Shown here piece after piece: positions 34,038 to 47,286 of a stretch of 64,000 nucleotides of DNA. Source of the stretch: Crataegus laevigata (Eukaryota; Streptophyta; Magnoliopsida; Rosales; Rosaceae). Within the stretch, counting starts at the first letter, position 1, and each line of letters opens with the position of its first letter. A program made the translations under genes and the position numbers. The stretch covers positions 15,719,001 through 15,783,000 of the forward strand of contig OY756948.1 in NCBI GenBank assembly GCA_963580275.1, read 5' to 3'. The notes under the pieces are model-generated. The model was given only the letters and a program-made list of their open reading frames with translations. It was not told the DNA's origin and made no database searches.

Positions 34038-35185
34038 GGCTTATTATATTGAAACCCCACATATTGTTGAATACACCTAACATACTTAATACACCCCACA
34101 TTTTCCTTTTTAATCAAAACATATCTTAATACACCCCATTTACTTTCCTATAATGCCCTCACACCCCACAATCTCACTATATGCCTTATATTTTTTATCA
34201 GCAGTTTTTTTACTGCTTTTATAATATGCAATCATGCAGAAAATTAATCATGTTAAGGTATTGATTATTGCTGTTTCTTTTCAATTTTTTTTACAGAATC
34301 TTATGAAATTAAAAATGTTCAATATGCGTTCCTCCAAAAACCTAACTGAAGTTCTAAATCTTTCTCGTAGTAAAAAACTTGGGCATATAAATCTTTTTTA
34401 CTGTAAAAGTTTGGTTGAAGTTTCTTCATATTTTCAATATCTTCACAAGCTTACTTTTCTTAAACATGGATGGTGCACGAGTCTCAAGTATCTTCCGAAG
34501 ATGCTAGGCAATATTGAGTTCTTAAGTTTACATGGCAGTGGTATAAAGGAGTTGCCTCCATCAGTTTGGTCTCACCAAAAAAAAATTTCTTTGGATATTG
34601 GAGATTGCAAAGACCTTAATAAACTTCCAAACAGCAGTTGTAAGCAGAAGGTCTCTGGTTATTTAAGTCTAGACTACTACTCATCTCTTGACGAGTTTTT
34701 TGAGCTTTATAGGAATATAAGTGTATTAGATTTTACATGGACATCAATAGAAGTATTGCCCATATCATCAATGAAGTGTCTCATTAGTCTCACTGCAATT
34801 AAACTGAATGATTGCAAAAGTATCAATACCGTAATATCACTACCAATATTTTGGCAACTGAAATCACTAAAACAATGAAAATATGAAGTCTTACCTCATG
34901 TAAAGTTTTCGAAATGTTGATTATGTTTCATTCATAAAGAATAATTTTTCCAAATAAAGTGTTTGTAGTTTCATTAATTCTACAATGGAGGATGAGAGTG
35001 GTTTTGTGAGTTGAAGAAGATAAATAAACTTGGGATATACATGTGAAAAGTAATTTGGATTTTTATTTTTTGTAAAACCTTAGAAGGTCGAAATTGTCAT
35101 TACATGTTAGATGTGTAAGTCATTTAATATTAAATTTTAATGAGGGGTGTATTCAACATATTGTGGGGTGCTAATAAAAAAGGCC
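34038..35185. mobile_element. Pack-type DNA transposon (MULE- or hAT-like) carrying a TNL LRR exon
   Basis: Ends are GGCTTATTATATT and AATAAAAAAGGCC. The terminal inverted repeats run about 40 bp and include CACCCCACA and GTTGAATACACC, roughly 78 percent matched by eye. Identical 8-bp flanks TATTTTTA lie at 34030-34037 and 35186-35193. No transposase. The interior contains an intron tail plus an LRR-coding exon of a TIR-NBS-LRR gene, so the element has captured host sequence. Related subterminal sequence recurs at 35236-35380. Confidence 0.8.
34297..34878 (+). pseudogene. LRR exon fragment of a TNL-type disease resistance gene
   Basis: After an acceptor (TTTTTTTTACAG, ending 34296) the frame reads NLMKLKMFNMRSSKNLTEV, the typical start of a TNL LRR exon. 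It continues with SRSKKLGHINLFYCKSL, LKYLPKMLGNIEFLSLHGSGIKELP and LTAIKLNDCKS, ending at TGA 34876-34878. At least six LRR units of about 23 residues are visible. TIR and NB-ARC exons are absent, and the fragment lies wholly inside a transposon. An ATG at 34234 lies in the captured intron tail, so a protein from it would be artificial. In intact genes such LRRs detect effectors or guard host proteins. Confidence 0.8.
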
Positions 35186-35235
35186 TATTTTTATTAATCT
35201 AATTCTTTTTCATAAAGAAAGAATATCATATTTTA

Positions 35236-35380
35236 GGTTGTTTTATTCACACCTTACATACTGTTCATTACACCTCACTTACTTAATACACCTTACATAT
35301 ACTTTTAAATTACAATTTACCTTAAGATACCTCAATTATTTTCCAATACTAGCCTCACACTCCAAACTCTCCAATCTCCA
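35236..35380. mobile_element. Second, partial copy of the Pack-type element terminus
   Basis: From GGTTGTTTTATTCACACC the sequence follows 34038-34190 base block by base block (ATACTGTTCATTACACCTCACTTACTTAATACACC, then a CTCACACTCCA block). A matching opposite end was not found up to 36000. Confidence 0.55.
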
Positions 35381-37663
35381 CCCCACATCAAACTCTATGT
35401 TGTTTAAAAAAATTAAAAAATAATTGTGTGTTGGTCCCACAAACGTTTTCTTTGTTTCCCGATCTCCAACTAAATATATAACAATTTGAGTTTAGTTCAA
35501 TGTAATCTCTTGCTATGTATAAATGTAAAAAATAGAACTTTAGATTTTCTTGTTTTTCAATTACCCTACTTCATAAGTGTATTGCATTATCAGTTTCTCG
35601 ACCAGTTCTAAAAAGAAGCAAGCGTCTTGAAATCAAATGGGAATTTTCGCTCAAATGATTTGATTAATAAGATTCTCAAACGGGTTAAGTTGTCCCATGG
35701 AAACCCTATACAAGGTTTGGGATTGTTCAATGTAATAGGAATAGATGGTAATTTTATCACAGTAAATTTTGGGTGCATTCAGAAAATATATATTTTTAAA
35801 AATAGCCATATGGGCCCTAAATAGCCATTTAATATTTTACATTTTTTCAGGGGTATTTAATATTATAGTTAGTGGCGTAGTCAAGATTTTCAAATAATAG
35901 GGTCAGAATAGCGATCAAAAAGCTTTATTGGTCCAGTTCGTCAAGCGCCTAGTAGGCATCTTCCTACCATTGTTTGAATATCTCTACAGTTGACTTGTGT
36001 GCCTACATAAATTAATAAGCATTGATTTCTTATAATAATGGTTTGAGATTTAATCTTGAGATATCTTGTGATTGTACCCTACATCTTTGACTCACTTCTG
36101 CTACATGGTACCTACCATATACTATTATTATAATATTTTTGGGAAATCATGTACTTATTTTACAGCGTGTGGGGTTACACTTTTTGAAAAGGTTTTACAA
36201 AATTTTATTTTCATGCTCATTCACTCTTGTTATTCTCCCCTCCAGGATTTTAGTGGCAGAGGTTTCGTGATGACGAGGATTGCTGGTAAAAGTTGTCATA
36301 TAGGAGACTTCTCCTTTCGGTATAAATGTCCGTACTCTTCTTTTACTGCAATTTATCTATGTTATGACATCACTTGTGTGATATGGGTTCAATCCCGCTT
36401 ACATGTGCACTCTAAATTAGTCACTTTTAGGTTTTAATTTATTCACATTTTCTACATCACTATACTTTATGGCTTCGTTACCTTCCAGGTGTCAACATAT
36501 GTTGAAAGTTTATGCCACTTGTCGAGGGTGGATGCAGTATACTGTGGAGCAATGTTAAAGATTGTTAAGGCTTTTTAACTGAAGTATTACATCGAGCATG
36601 TGATGCACACAGAGTCGCACACAAGAAGAGAGAAAAAAGGAAAACAAATACGATAGAAGAAAATAAAAGAAGTGGGAGGAGGATGTAATTTAGTTTGCTT
36701 TAGCTGTTTACAAGGGTCAAATACAATACACAAACATATATATAAGATTTTTTAAGTTGTTGAGGTCAAGGACAACCAATGAGCCCATGCTAGCTCCCTC
36801 CTAATTATAGTGCCAATAAAAAAAAAAACTAACGAAAAGTCCTCAAAAACTTTAATTTTAATAAAAAAGAACAAATAAATGTGTAAGTGAATAGTACTAG
36901 AAAAGGTAAAAATGTAATTTTTGTTAAAAGTGAACAGTACCATGAGTGTTTTGTTAAAACTTTCATAAAAAAAAACCCTTAAACTTTTGCAGAAAAATTT
37001 GAAACATTCAAGTGGGCACAAGAAGAAAACTCTACATATTATTATTATTATTTTTTATTTATTTTTTATAGAAAATTTGCACGTCCAGTCTAGACACCAA
37101 TCTCCAATTTATCTACTCTGTAGTTACAAGTAGATCACATAGCCTCATTTGCAAATTTTTCGTCTAATTTGCACGTCAATTCTTGTCAAATAGTTTTAAT
37201 TACACCCTATTGTAAGAAGCAGCTCGAAATAACTTTAGTCATATATATGTATATATACACACGGATAATGCTAATGAGATTAAATTTGTAAACAAGATTT
37301 GCAAACTAAATGATAGGTCACAAATAAAAATGATTACGTTTAAAAGCAATTAAGTAATATACCAATCATCAACTTCCATATCATATCATTTAGTTTTTAA
37401 AATTTAATCTCAATAGCATTATCTTATACATACATGTGTATTCATAAACATGCATGGCAGTTGACCAACCAATCCATCTTATTAAACCCACTGAGATTGA
37501 AGGACTTGAAAGGAAAGGAAGGCGGGTTTCGTTGGTTAACTTAACGTAGACAAAGGATATAAACTTGGGTGTGTGCTATGATTACAGTTTGTGTATTTTT
37601 GTAGACAAGTTTTGTTCTGATTGGTGAGTGCCATCATGACTTTACATCCTACCCCTCTAATTT
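35381..37663. other. Intergenic DNA, no supported gene
   Basis: AT-rich sequence with short ORFs only. Nothing shows a known domain or clear transposon ends. Confidence 0.45.
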
Positions 37664-37867
37664 TTGCAGTTGAAATTATTATTTGAAGATTATACATACA
37701 GAGAAGTAAATTTTATTGCGAATGCCATTATTTCTACAGGGCATCACTGCAAAATCGCTTTAATGTGGGATGGTTGTATTCGAAAACATGCTAGGGCATT
37801 GGGTGCCCCGGAGTTTATCTTTAGTTTAATTCAAGCTTTTTTATTCCTCGAAAAAATATATCCTTGA
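37664..37867 (+). pseudogene. RNase H-like fragment (plant LINE / RVT_3 type)
   Basis: The 67-codon frame contains FEDYTYREVNFIANAI and a downstream H and W, resembling the C-terminal R(E).N..AD.LA..GH part of RVT_3-type RNase H domains. The Asp of the usual AD is changed to Asn. It has no upstream catalytic part, so it is a relic. Confidence 0.45.
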
Positions 37868-38514
37868 TGTTTCTATATATTTTCTTGCAATAAGTTAGTA
37901 CTTGTCTTTACGACTTTGGTCTTTAGTCATATTGTTATAAAAAGCAGTAACTAATCCCACATTGTTCTGATTTTGCTCCTAAAGAATGCTAAGGAGACGT
38001 GGTCTGAAAAAATGATTTGACTAGCTTAATTTTGGTTTATATAGCTTAATTTTAGTCTGACTAGCTTAAATTCTCTTTTCGAATGTTGCTTGATTTATGC
38101 ATGTTTGTGGTTTAATGAAGTATGTGGTCGGGCTAGATCTGTGTGTTTGAGTTAGATTTGTCCCTCACATAATTCTCCTAGTCTTGTCTGTCGGGCAAAG
38201 TTTGTTGCTTGGTTTTTTGCAGTATACGTTTGTTATTAATTATTATTATTTTTTTTTTACGAGAAGCGATATCGATTTTTCATTCAACAACACGAACAAT
38301 TACAAGGTTGTCATATGGATACATTCTTTAGTGACTAATTCGTTGATCTGAAAATAATTTGCACAAACAAGCATTAAAAGTAAACCCCTACCCTAAATAG
38401 CTACCACAAGTACACGCACACTAGCACAAGCATCACCGGTACATATCTACCACAAAGACGGTAGACACAACAGACCTATACCAGAGCACACGTAAAGTTC
38501 ACTACAAATTTTTA
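37868..38514. other. Intergenic DNA with a possible LINE 3' tail
   Basis: A T-run at about 38249-38258 is followed by ACGAGAAGCGATATCGATTTTTC, which on the minus strand looks like a LINE 3' UTR ending in poly-A. No gene supported. Confidence 0.35.
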
Positions 38515-39998
38515 GGCTCCGCTTGGTATAGAGGATTGGAATTTATAACCTCTAAATTCATGGCATATTTAAGGTATAAGAGAATGATTTTGATAAAACG
38601 CCAACATCACCAATATTGTCCTCAACTTAACCATGTATTACTAGGTGTGAAGTTTTATCATAAATTAGAGGTGAAATATTTCATATATAAGGTGTATATT
38701 ATTTTGTTATGGCTTTATAGCCAAAATAGTCCCCTGAGATTTGCATAACACATCACTTTGGTTCCTAAGATTGAAAATCAATAGAAATTGTCCTTGAGAT
38801 TGTCCACCATCCATTATTTTGGTCCTTCCGTTAAGAGTGTCCGGAGCTCTTGGCTAGAAGTTTGGGCAATTTTCAAAGCTTCGTAACTCAATCTTTTCTT
38901 AACAAAATTCAATCCATAATATATCAAAATGAGATAGGAAAGTCTATAACAAGATTATGCCTATTTGGAAGCCCAATGATTGCTGAAGATAGCCAAAAAA
39001 TAGCTTGAAAGGTGACTGGTCCGCAGAAAAACTGAAAAACTCGTTAGAAACTGGATAAACTTTGAACGTTCACAACTTCTTCAATACTCAACAAAATTGA
39101 GTGATTCAAAAACAAAAATCGTACTCCTCAACGAGATTAAGAGAATGGTACATTGCTCAACAGCTAATTCACCGTGGTTTGGCCGAAAAACTGCTCGAAA
39201 GTAGCTAACTCAAGACCAAGACAGCCAATTTCAAGCTATTTTTTCGACCAAACCATTGCGAGTTAGCCGTAAAAAAAGGTACCATCCTCTTTGTATCATC
39301 AAGAAGTATGATTTTCATTTTTGAATCGCTCGACTTTGTTGAGTATTTAAGAAGTTATGAACGTTTAAAGTTTACCCAGTTTTCGGTGAGTTTTCTAGTT
39401 TTTTCGCAGACCAGTCACATTTTCAGGCTATTTTTTGGCCATCTCTAGCAACCATTAGGATTCTAAATAGGTATAATCTTATTCTACACTTTCCTATCTT
39501 CATTTTGATATATTATAGGTCCAATTTGGTTAAGAAATGATTGAGTTATGAAGCTTTGAAAATTGCCCAAACTTTCGGCCAAGAGCTCTAGGATACTTAA
39601 CAGAGTTTTTAATGGAATGACCGAAATAATGGATGGTGGACAATCTCAGGGACCATTTCTATTGATTTTCAATCTCGGAGACTAAAGTAATGTGTTATGC
39701 AAATCTCAGGGGACCATTTTGGCCAAAAAGCCTTTTATTATAGTTTCAGAAGTGAGACTTTATTCTCCATAAAATTTTCATTTTGATGGGACCTTAAAGG
39801 AATTAGACACGAAGAAAACTTCTCCTTTCTAATCTTATCATTTGGAAATGATTGAATTTAATAAATTTTCTTCTTGATTAATCCATCACCTACCTCAAGT
39901 TGATCACAAATATTTCATTTTTTTTCCTTCAAACATACCTTCATACTAGTATTTATACATTCAAGTTTCCAATCCTATCCTTTATACCAAACAAGGCG
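38515..39998. mobile_element. Outer MITE with GCTTGGTATAGAGGATTGGAA ends, interrupted by a MULE
   Basis: The left end GGCTCCGCTTGGTATAGAGG pairs with the right end read in reverse, CGCCTTGTTTGGTATAAAGG. Both continue to ATTGGAA. The element without the nested MULE is about 460 bp. Target duplication is not certain. Confidence 0.65.
38711..39732. mobile_element. Foldback Mutator-like element, 1022 bp, nearly a complete palindrome
   Basis: Ends are GGCTTTATAGCCAAAATAG and CATTTTGGCCAAAAAGCC. Flanks TTTTGTTAT (38702-38710) and TTTTATTAT (39733-39741) are a 9-bp duplication with one mismatch, typical of MULEs. The left half (38711 to about 39220) matches the right half in reverse complement almost throughout, including CAATTTTCAAAGCTTCGTAACTCAATC and CAAGACCAAGACAGCC near the centre. 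No transposase coding sequence. Transcription would give a hairpin of about 500 bp. Confidence 0.88.
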
Positions 39999-40584
39999 TA
40001 AGAGTTTTGCCCCTTTTAACGTGAGAAAAGACTTAATTAACTAACCATATAGTTTTAATTGTAGTCAAACTTTTTACCTAGTTCCCCTTGCTTGGGACTC
40101 CCTTGAGAACAAGTCGAGCCCATCTCGACACCCCTCAAATAACATTAGGACAGTAATTAAATATAATACTTGTGACAAGAGAGATGGCTTGGCAAGCACT
40201 CAAGGTGGGCTGGAGGAGTATCCTCCGAGACCCCCTTAGCAATGAGAACTACACACAAAAAATGTCTTTGGGTAAATGTTCTCGAGAAAACTTATAACAG
40301 TCACCTTGAAAGAAAATCGAAAAACTAAAACAAATAGGAATGTAGATTTTTCGAGTTTCAAGTAAATTAATCTTGTAATAAAACAAATGCTACTATCCAC
40401 AATATTCTGTACTAATTAATCAACTTCATATACAGAAATGCACCCAAATAAGTTTTGCAATACATGTCCTTAATTCCCAGTGAACCACAGAGGTTGATTT
40501 CTGGGACTGGAAAAATCTATTAAATGCTCAGATATCTAAATACTGTATTACTATTTAGAGGGGACAAAAACCCTGAAACTTGAT
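39999..40584. other. Intergenic DNA and STP13-like 3' UTR
   Basis: Includes the presumed 3' UTR of the minus-strand gene ending at 40585. Nothing else seen. Confidence 0.5.
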
Positions 40585-43500
40585 TTACAACTGAGAAACA
40601 CCATCAAATCCATTAGCGTGCCCATTTTTCTTTAAGCCATCTTCATTATTTCCTTCAATGTGGTAGTCATCGTCATCCATATACCTCTTCCACAACCAAT
40701 GTTGCTTCCACACCCTCTCTGTCATCTCTTCAATCGGGATGTTCTTCGTCTCCGGGAGCAGGAACAACACGAAGAAAGACATGATCAAGACCCACCCGGA
40801 GAAGAAGAGGAAGATGCCGTACTTGAAGTGGCAGAGCATCGAGAGGAAGCCCTGCGCTATAACGAAAGTAAAGAGCAAGTTGGTGCAGACAGTCACACTT
40901 TGCCCCGCTGAGCGGGTCTCGAGTGGGAATGTCTCACTTGGTATCAACCAACCTAGAGGCCCCCACGACCAAGCGAACGCAGCAACATAAGTGCAAATCA
41001 GAACCACCACTAAGATTGCAAAGCCTTTTTGAAGGTCATCGGAGTGGTCCTTGACCTTGATCCCTAGTATTATGGCAATAGCCACTTGAGAGATGAACAT
41101 TTGAACACCAGCTTGGAGTAAAAGCATGCGGCGGCCTACTTTGTCAACTGAGTAGATGGATACAACGGTGGAGAGAACATTGACGGCTCCTGTGATAACA
41201 GCTGAGTAGAGGGAAGCGTCGTTTCCAAACCCTAGAGTGTCGAACAGGACTGGCGCGTAAAACATTATGGCATTGATCCCCGTAAATTGTTGAAAGATCT
41301 GTAGAAAAATTCAGACAAAGAACACCATAAGCATACTAGTACTAATTGTACATATAATTTTTGGCATACTACAAAAAAAAAAGAAAAAGAAAAAAAAAGC
41401 ATTGTTTCGACTGCTAACCTGCAAGGCTACTGCAATGATTAGTTGGGGACGATTCCTGCGCTTCATGAGATTTCTAAAGGGGTGCTTCACTTCTTTTGCT
41501 ATGCGACTTGCCTCGACAAGGTCCAAGAACTCTGGTTCAACATTTTCAGTGCCGCGGATCCTTTTAAGGACGGATTTTCCTTGGTCTAAGAGACCACGTT
41601 CTACGAGACTGTTAGGAGTTTCGACCACCAAGAGAGCTCCTAAGGTTAGGAGACCGGCAGGTAAACCAGCCAGCCCTAATGACACCCTCCAACCCCATCC
41701 TCCTGTGATCCTGTTATTCAAGCAATTCATCAACGGTCAGCAAATGCAGCCAGAAAATTGTTAGGAGGCTAGCACAAAACGTTATTTGACTGAATTAAGC
41801 AGACAAAGCAAACCATTAACTAGACAGCTCTAGCCACGTTAGTGGATTTTTTTGTAACATCAGTGTGCATCCTAAGAGGTTGATATGAATTTGTAACCGA
41901 AAAAGAAGAGAATGGTGGATTCATCATTTGTAAAACTTAATTACCTTTCAATTTCTACCTTATGAATGTTCCTATGTCTCCTCAATACATCATAAGTTTG
42001 AAACTGAGCCATGTGAGTATGAATAAAAAAAGGCAATCAAGATCAAACAATTTGGAAGCTGATCCACGTCTATTGTTCAAATTCATTGTTTAATAGAATA
42101 AACCGTCCCTCAAATAGGCATGTGCTTATCTATACATAGTTTTACCAGTCAATTAATTTATCAGTCACATATGATGGCCCAAATTGTTGACTTTTGAGTG
42201 TTCGAAGCTAAATACTAAATTGTAAAACAGTCATTCGGAAATATGCCACAGAAAATTCATAAACATCAAGCATACGAGTGATTTTTCAATGTGTCAAAAA
42301 AATTTATTTATGCATACATGTAACTTAAGGGGCACGGGTAATGTTACGGGTGGACTAGAAAAATAAAAAAAAAAAAACAAATTGGGAGCAGCTGACTTAC
42401 TTGTTGGTGCCATAATTAACGAGGTTTGCAAATAGAATGCCTAGTGTGATATTAAGCTGGAACAATATGTTTAGCCCTCCGCGGATTCTTGTCGGTGCAA
42501 TCTCCGAAAGAAACAACGGTACAGCCTGCAAAGTAACATCAAGGTTAAGTTAAAGATTGTTGAACAAGAGAAACAGATGTATATTTTCAGTAATTTATTT
42601 AGATAAAAACTTATTTGCAGCTAGACAATGTACACCAACATAGTTGTTCTCTATTTTGTCAATCAATAGTAAAGTTATTTAGTTGTGTTACAATAACAAC
42701 TGAAACAAAGAGATGGCTTAGTCTTTGTTGCATAGAGTAGGAAAAAAATAATACGTAATTTATAATCATCTCAAAGTATTAGATTCTTAAGTCAAGTTAC
42801 ACTGATATTGTGGGTGAGAATTAGTAAAGTCGCGAAATAGATTAATAATTTATTATTGAACTCATTATCTAAAATATTAAAACATAAAATTTCACATTTA
42901 CAAATCTTAAATCGAAGTTTGAACATAGAACTTTTAAAAGGTCCGTTTTTATATCCTTTTGGAACAACCTTTTGACCCAAGAGGATAAGATAAACAATTC
43001 GGACATGCACACCGCATAATAATTATGTACAGGTTCAGAATAACATTGGAGTTCCACGGCTTCACGTTATTTCACAAACCAACATACAAAAAAGATTCAC
43101 GACTTTTTTTTTTTTTGGAAAAAGATTCACGACTTTTTCGAAAGAAAAAAAAAATAGAAAAGCGACTAGAAGAAGTTGCAAAGAAATTGGGGCGAGGAAG
43201 CTCCAGTGTGCCTCATCTGTTAGCAAAGAGGGGTCTCACCACACAGCATGTAGACAAACTCAATAACTAAAGTGATGAGTTATACAAATACTAAAAAGCC
43301 TATATTTAAAACAAAAAAGAGTTGGAAAAAAACTGGATGATTGTGACTTTACAAGAAAATGACTTAAAACAAACAAAAAGAAGCTTCAAATTATTTAGAT
43401 GCACAAAATGTATACAGCCTCTAATACAATTAAGTAAAGTTTACTGCAAAGAAAAGTTAACTTCATAGCAAAAGAAAGAAAAAGAAGAAACTCATGACAT

Positions 43501-45476
43501 TTTTAATTTGATCATAGGCATAACCTCTCTTCCAATCTAAGGGTTTAGAGACCAAAAGTGCCCCACAGGACGTCGACTCATGACATTTTTAATAAGGCAA
43601 CAAAAGAATATTTTGATATGAGATATTTTGATAAAAGTAAATGAATTGAACAATTCATCTGTTGTGATTCATAAATATAACAAGATGTGGTGTCCAAGTC
43701 ACTAGTACACCTATAAAATTGTTATGATCATACTTCAAAATGATAGTAATTGGGATGGGATGGGACCCAAATACGCTTTGGTGTCGGTATTGCAAGAGAA
43801 AGTGCCAATGAACGCGTTTTAGCTAACACTACACTCTTATCTCCCGCAGAAAGTATGAACCCTACAAGAATTTAATTATATTTTGACATATTCGGTAACA
43901 TTATAATCGTGGACAATCTAGATTTGGACATAAATATGTTAGCTAGATCAGCATGTCGTTTTTTTTTTTACTCTCGATAATTTAGATCAATTTAGTGTGA
44001 ATAATCGCTTGAATGAAAAGCAACACATAATCCTACGTTTTTTTAACAAAGACTACTCTATGATATCCTAATGATGTCCAAATTTACGATACTAGAACGC
44101 ATGCACACTGCCCAAGTTAAATTGGCCTAGCTCGGTCCGCAACAAGTTATTATGCAAAAGAAGATGAAATAAAAAAGAAGAAATTAGAATTGAACTGACC
44201 TGATTTGCGAACCCAACTCCACAACCAAGTGAGATCCTGCCAATGATGAGCATAGCGAGGTCTTGTGCTGCAGCATTCAGAATTGTGCCGGCAATGAAGA
44301 AAATCCCAGCAATCAGCATAGACGGCCTCCGCCCGAACTTCCTGGTGGTGTAGGAAGCGGCGAATGTGGCAGTTAAGCCGGCCAGGTACAGCGATGACGT
44401 GAACAACTGCAGGCCCTGGTTGTCGTATTTGCAGTAGTTGCTCTTGATCCCCTGTTCTAGAGTCCTCCTGTATACAACCGGGAAAAACTTTTTCAAGAAT
44501 GGGGCCATCGATGTAACTCCACCTGCATCAAATTAAATTAAGTTCACCATTAGTTCAAATTTTTGTTTTTATTTTTAAATATAATTTTTTTTGGGTAGGT
44601 AGTAGAAACTCCTCCTTATGCTAAAAAAATGAATCAAAATTTCGCTTTTAAATTTGTACAAACAATTTTGCCTGAAATTCAAGTAGAAAGTAACCACTCC
44701 CAGTTCTCATTTGTCCGTAAAATTCATAAACAAATAAATAATTCCAAAATCATATGAAGTTTGATAATTTTTTGGGGTAGCAAATGATGCTTTACGACTG
44801 TGACAAAAAACAAAGATACCTATATACCCTGACACGGTTTAATTTTCCTATTTCCTAACAACTAACCATTTAAATTCACCGAGATCGTTTGTTAAAAAAA
44901 AAAATTTGGGGTAAGTTTTAGATTTAAAAAAGGGAAAAAGTTCATTTAAATAGAAACTTTCTTCTGTGTTTTCAAGGGCATTGACTAAAGAACAATTGTT
45001 TACTAAAAGAAAGAAACAAACATGGATAATTAAATAAATTACTTAAGTGGAATATCAACATTGAACATGTTGATTGAGAATTTTCTGGCATACTCCAAAG
45101 TATCTTGTATTCCGGAGTTTTAGCCGTTGGATCATGGTGAAATAAGCAATGACCAAGATCTAATGGATGAAACCTTTGGAATATACAATCTTTCATTGAA
45201 GCATCTGAAAGGTTTTCCAGAACCCTAACCAAACAATGCCCACAGAGTTCATCTAGCGGAGTAGCTGAACCAACAAGATCTAAAGCTATAACAGCACGAA
45301 GCTCAAATAGTGTAGGCCTGTGTGAGTAGAGAGAGATGATTACCTGAAACACCAACATCGTAACCAAACATGAGTCCACCAGTAGCAGCCATTATACACG
45401 AGATGATGACGATGGGCGTGATCTTTGCCTCGAACTGACGCCCTTCCGGACCCGCCGAGAACCCTCCGCCGGCCAT
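40585..45476 (-). CDS. STP13: Sugar transport protein 13-like hexose/H+ symporter, 5 exons, 528 aa
   Basis: Exons on the minus strand: 45476-45344, 44522-44200, 42525-42401, 41710-41419, 41298-40585; 1587 nt in frame. It is a 12-helix major facilitator protein of the plasma membrane that imports hexoses with protons. Seen: a GGLMFGYDVGVSG first helix, the lid with NYCKYDNQGLQLFTSSLY, GRRPS after helix 2, LFLSEIAPTRIRGGLN, FQQFTGINAIMFYAPVLF sugar-site helix 7, VDKVGRRML, SWGPLGWLIPSETFPLETRSAGQS and PETKNIPIEEM. The tail after RYMDDDD is hydrophilic, ending FDGVSQL, as in STP13. In Arabidopsis STP13 is stress- and pathogen-induced; that regulation is not visible here. Same exon phases as the copy at 55805-59085. 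Confidence 0.93.
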
Positions 45477-45590
45477 GACCGATATCGAAGAACGCTTAAT
45501 TCCAGTTCCTCACAATTTCTCAAAGCAAGAAGAAGAAGAAGAGCGACGTTAGGTGGTAATGGGAATTGAATTTTTGAGTAGCGAGAGGGT

Positions 45591-45600
45591 GTTTAAATAG
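45591..45600 (-). promoter_or_regulatory. TATA-like box of the STP13-like gene
   Basis: On the minus strand CTATTTAAAC lies about 115 bp before the ATG at 45476. Confidence 0.55.
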
Positions 45601-47241
45601 AGGGGGCGGCATGGAAGCAGCACGAGATTCGAATTCGATCGTGGTGTGGGAACCACCGTTGAGATTTTTCCACGTGTTGTTCAGTTTTGAAATGGACGGG
45701 TGGCCTTTACTGTTTTCTCACTGACGGCTGGCTCTGCTCTCTGGAAAAGTCCGTGGTCAATACAGACAATATGTTGTAATAAGTAGTCAAGCCTCCTGGA
45801 TTAGGAGTGGGAATTAATTACTTTGCAACTCTAATCTGAATGTTAATGGGGTTTGGTGAGCTAATTAATTCAATCCAGTTTGGGACTGGAGATCAAATAG
45901 GAATGAATTTTGAAGAGTGAGTCTATTAAAATTGATCATGATCTTTTTTGCACAATAATTGAATGCATAGTCAAGATGGCACATGCATAATTATGCTTTT
46001 TTAGGTCGATGGGTTGCACCTACTTCTTTGCTTTAGGGCAGGTGAAAATTTCAATTATGCTTTTTAAAAATGAGAGAAGTAATAAAAATTGACATAACCA
46101 TCCCGTTAACGTTTCAAATTCTTACACCATTAACCTCTTAGTAAGTCTAACCGTCAAATTAATTTTTATTTTTTTAGTTGATCCATTTTTATGCTTACAC
46201 AAATATTATGTCGATAACGTGTAGATTAAGAGATGGCGTGTGGGCAAAATCCAAGGACGTTTAAGAAGATCCATTTCAACCTTCAAAATATGGCGACCGA
46301 GGGAGGGAGGGAGCACTATATATTGGCATCAATTTGCTTCTACGCGTGTAAGCAACAAAAATGGACCACCCAATGTCCTGTAAAAAGATTATTGTTAGTT
46401 TGATAATTTGACGAGCAGATAATGATATTACAATCTGTAACTTTCAAGTTGCATTTATTTTGCCCTACACAACAAATGTTAGATATACTTATCAAATTTG
46501 TATTTCTTGATAAATAAAAGGATTGAATTGAAGTGTGAAAAGAAGTTGGTTGTGCAAGCAAGTTCTAATTTTACTTCTTTTCTATTTTCAAATGATTCTT
46601 TTGGCCAACTATCATAAAATTAGTTAATTAATTAAAAAATTGTCATTAATTTAGGTTATGCATGAAGGAGCATTACCATAAAATCTAAAATCAAGAGGTC
46701 GACACGCCATCGTAATCCATCATAATCTTTCAAGGAATAGTTGGTCCACATCAGTATGTTGTCAACACCACATGCGTTCAAAAACTAAGGGAACATAAAT
46801 CTTGTGTCATTATGCTATTCAAGTTAGAACGCAAGTTGGAAGTGGCACGTGAACCTTTAGCTAGAGGACATAAGATAAGATACGCATACCGGATAACTTG
46901 TGGTCCAACAGATTGATGAACTTTATTTTGTCACAGACTTAAGTTGCACTACATACGTGTTAATAACACGGTCTTATTCCTCTTACCCAAATTGCAAATT
47001 AATTGAATATGTTAGAGTACGCTAATATTAGGGTGTATAATCTAAACGGGGCAAAAACTAAATTAGGCATTGGCACTATAAAATTTTCATAATACCCAAA
47101 TGTGATGCAGCCGTCATCTTCAATATGTCAGTTCTTTTTGTTTCAACTCTCACCTTCACATCCGAAGATGGTTATTTTTTGACTGCCAAGATGACGCAAC
47201 ATAGATATATCCAGGACTAACATGTGCAACCATTCACAACT

Positions 47242-47243
<2 letters not shown>
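45601..47243. other. Upstream region of the STP13-like gene
   Basis: Promoter-side DNA with no supported gene. Confidence 0.45.

Positions 47244-47284
<41 letters not shown>
47244..47284 (+). repeat. (TA)n microsatellite
   Basis: About 20 uninterrupted AT units. Confidence 0.95.

Positions 47285-47286
<2 letters not shown>

Noticed and set aside
34234..34296. Coding start of the LRR fragment at the ATG at 34234
   Set aside because: This stretch is the tail of an intron with a clear acceptor at 34296; the LRR pattern starts exactly after it.
40660..41764. Plus-strand frames opposite the STP13-like exons
   Set aside because: Shadows of the conserved minus-strand coding sequence.
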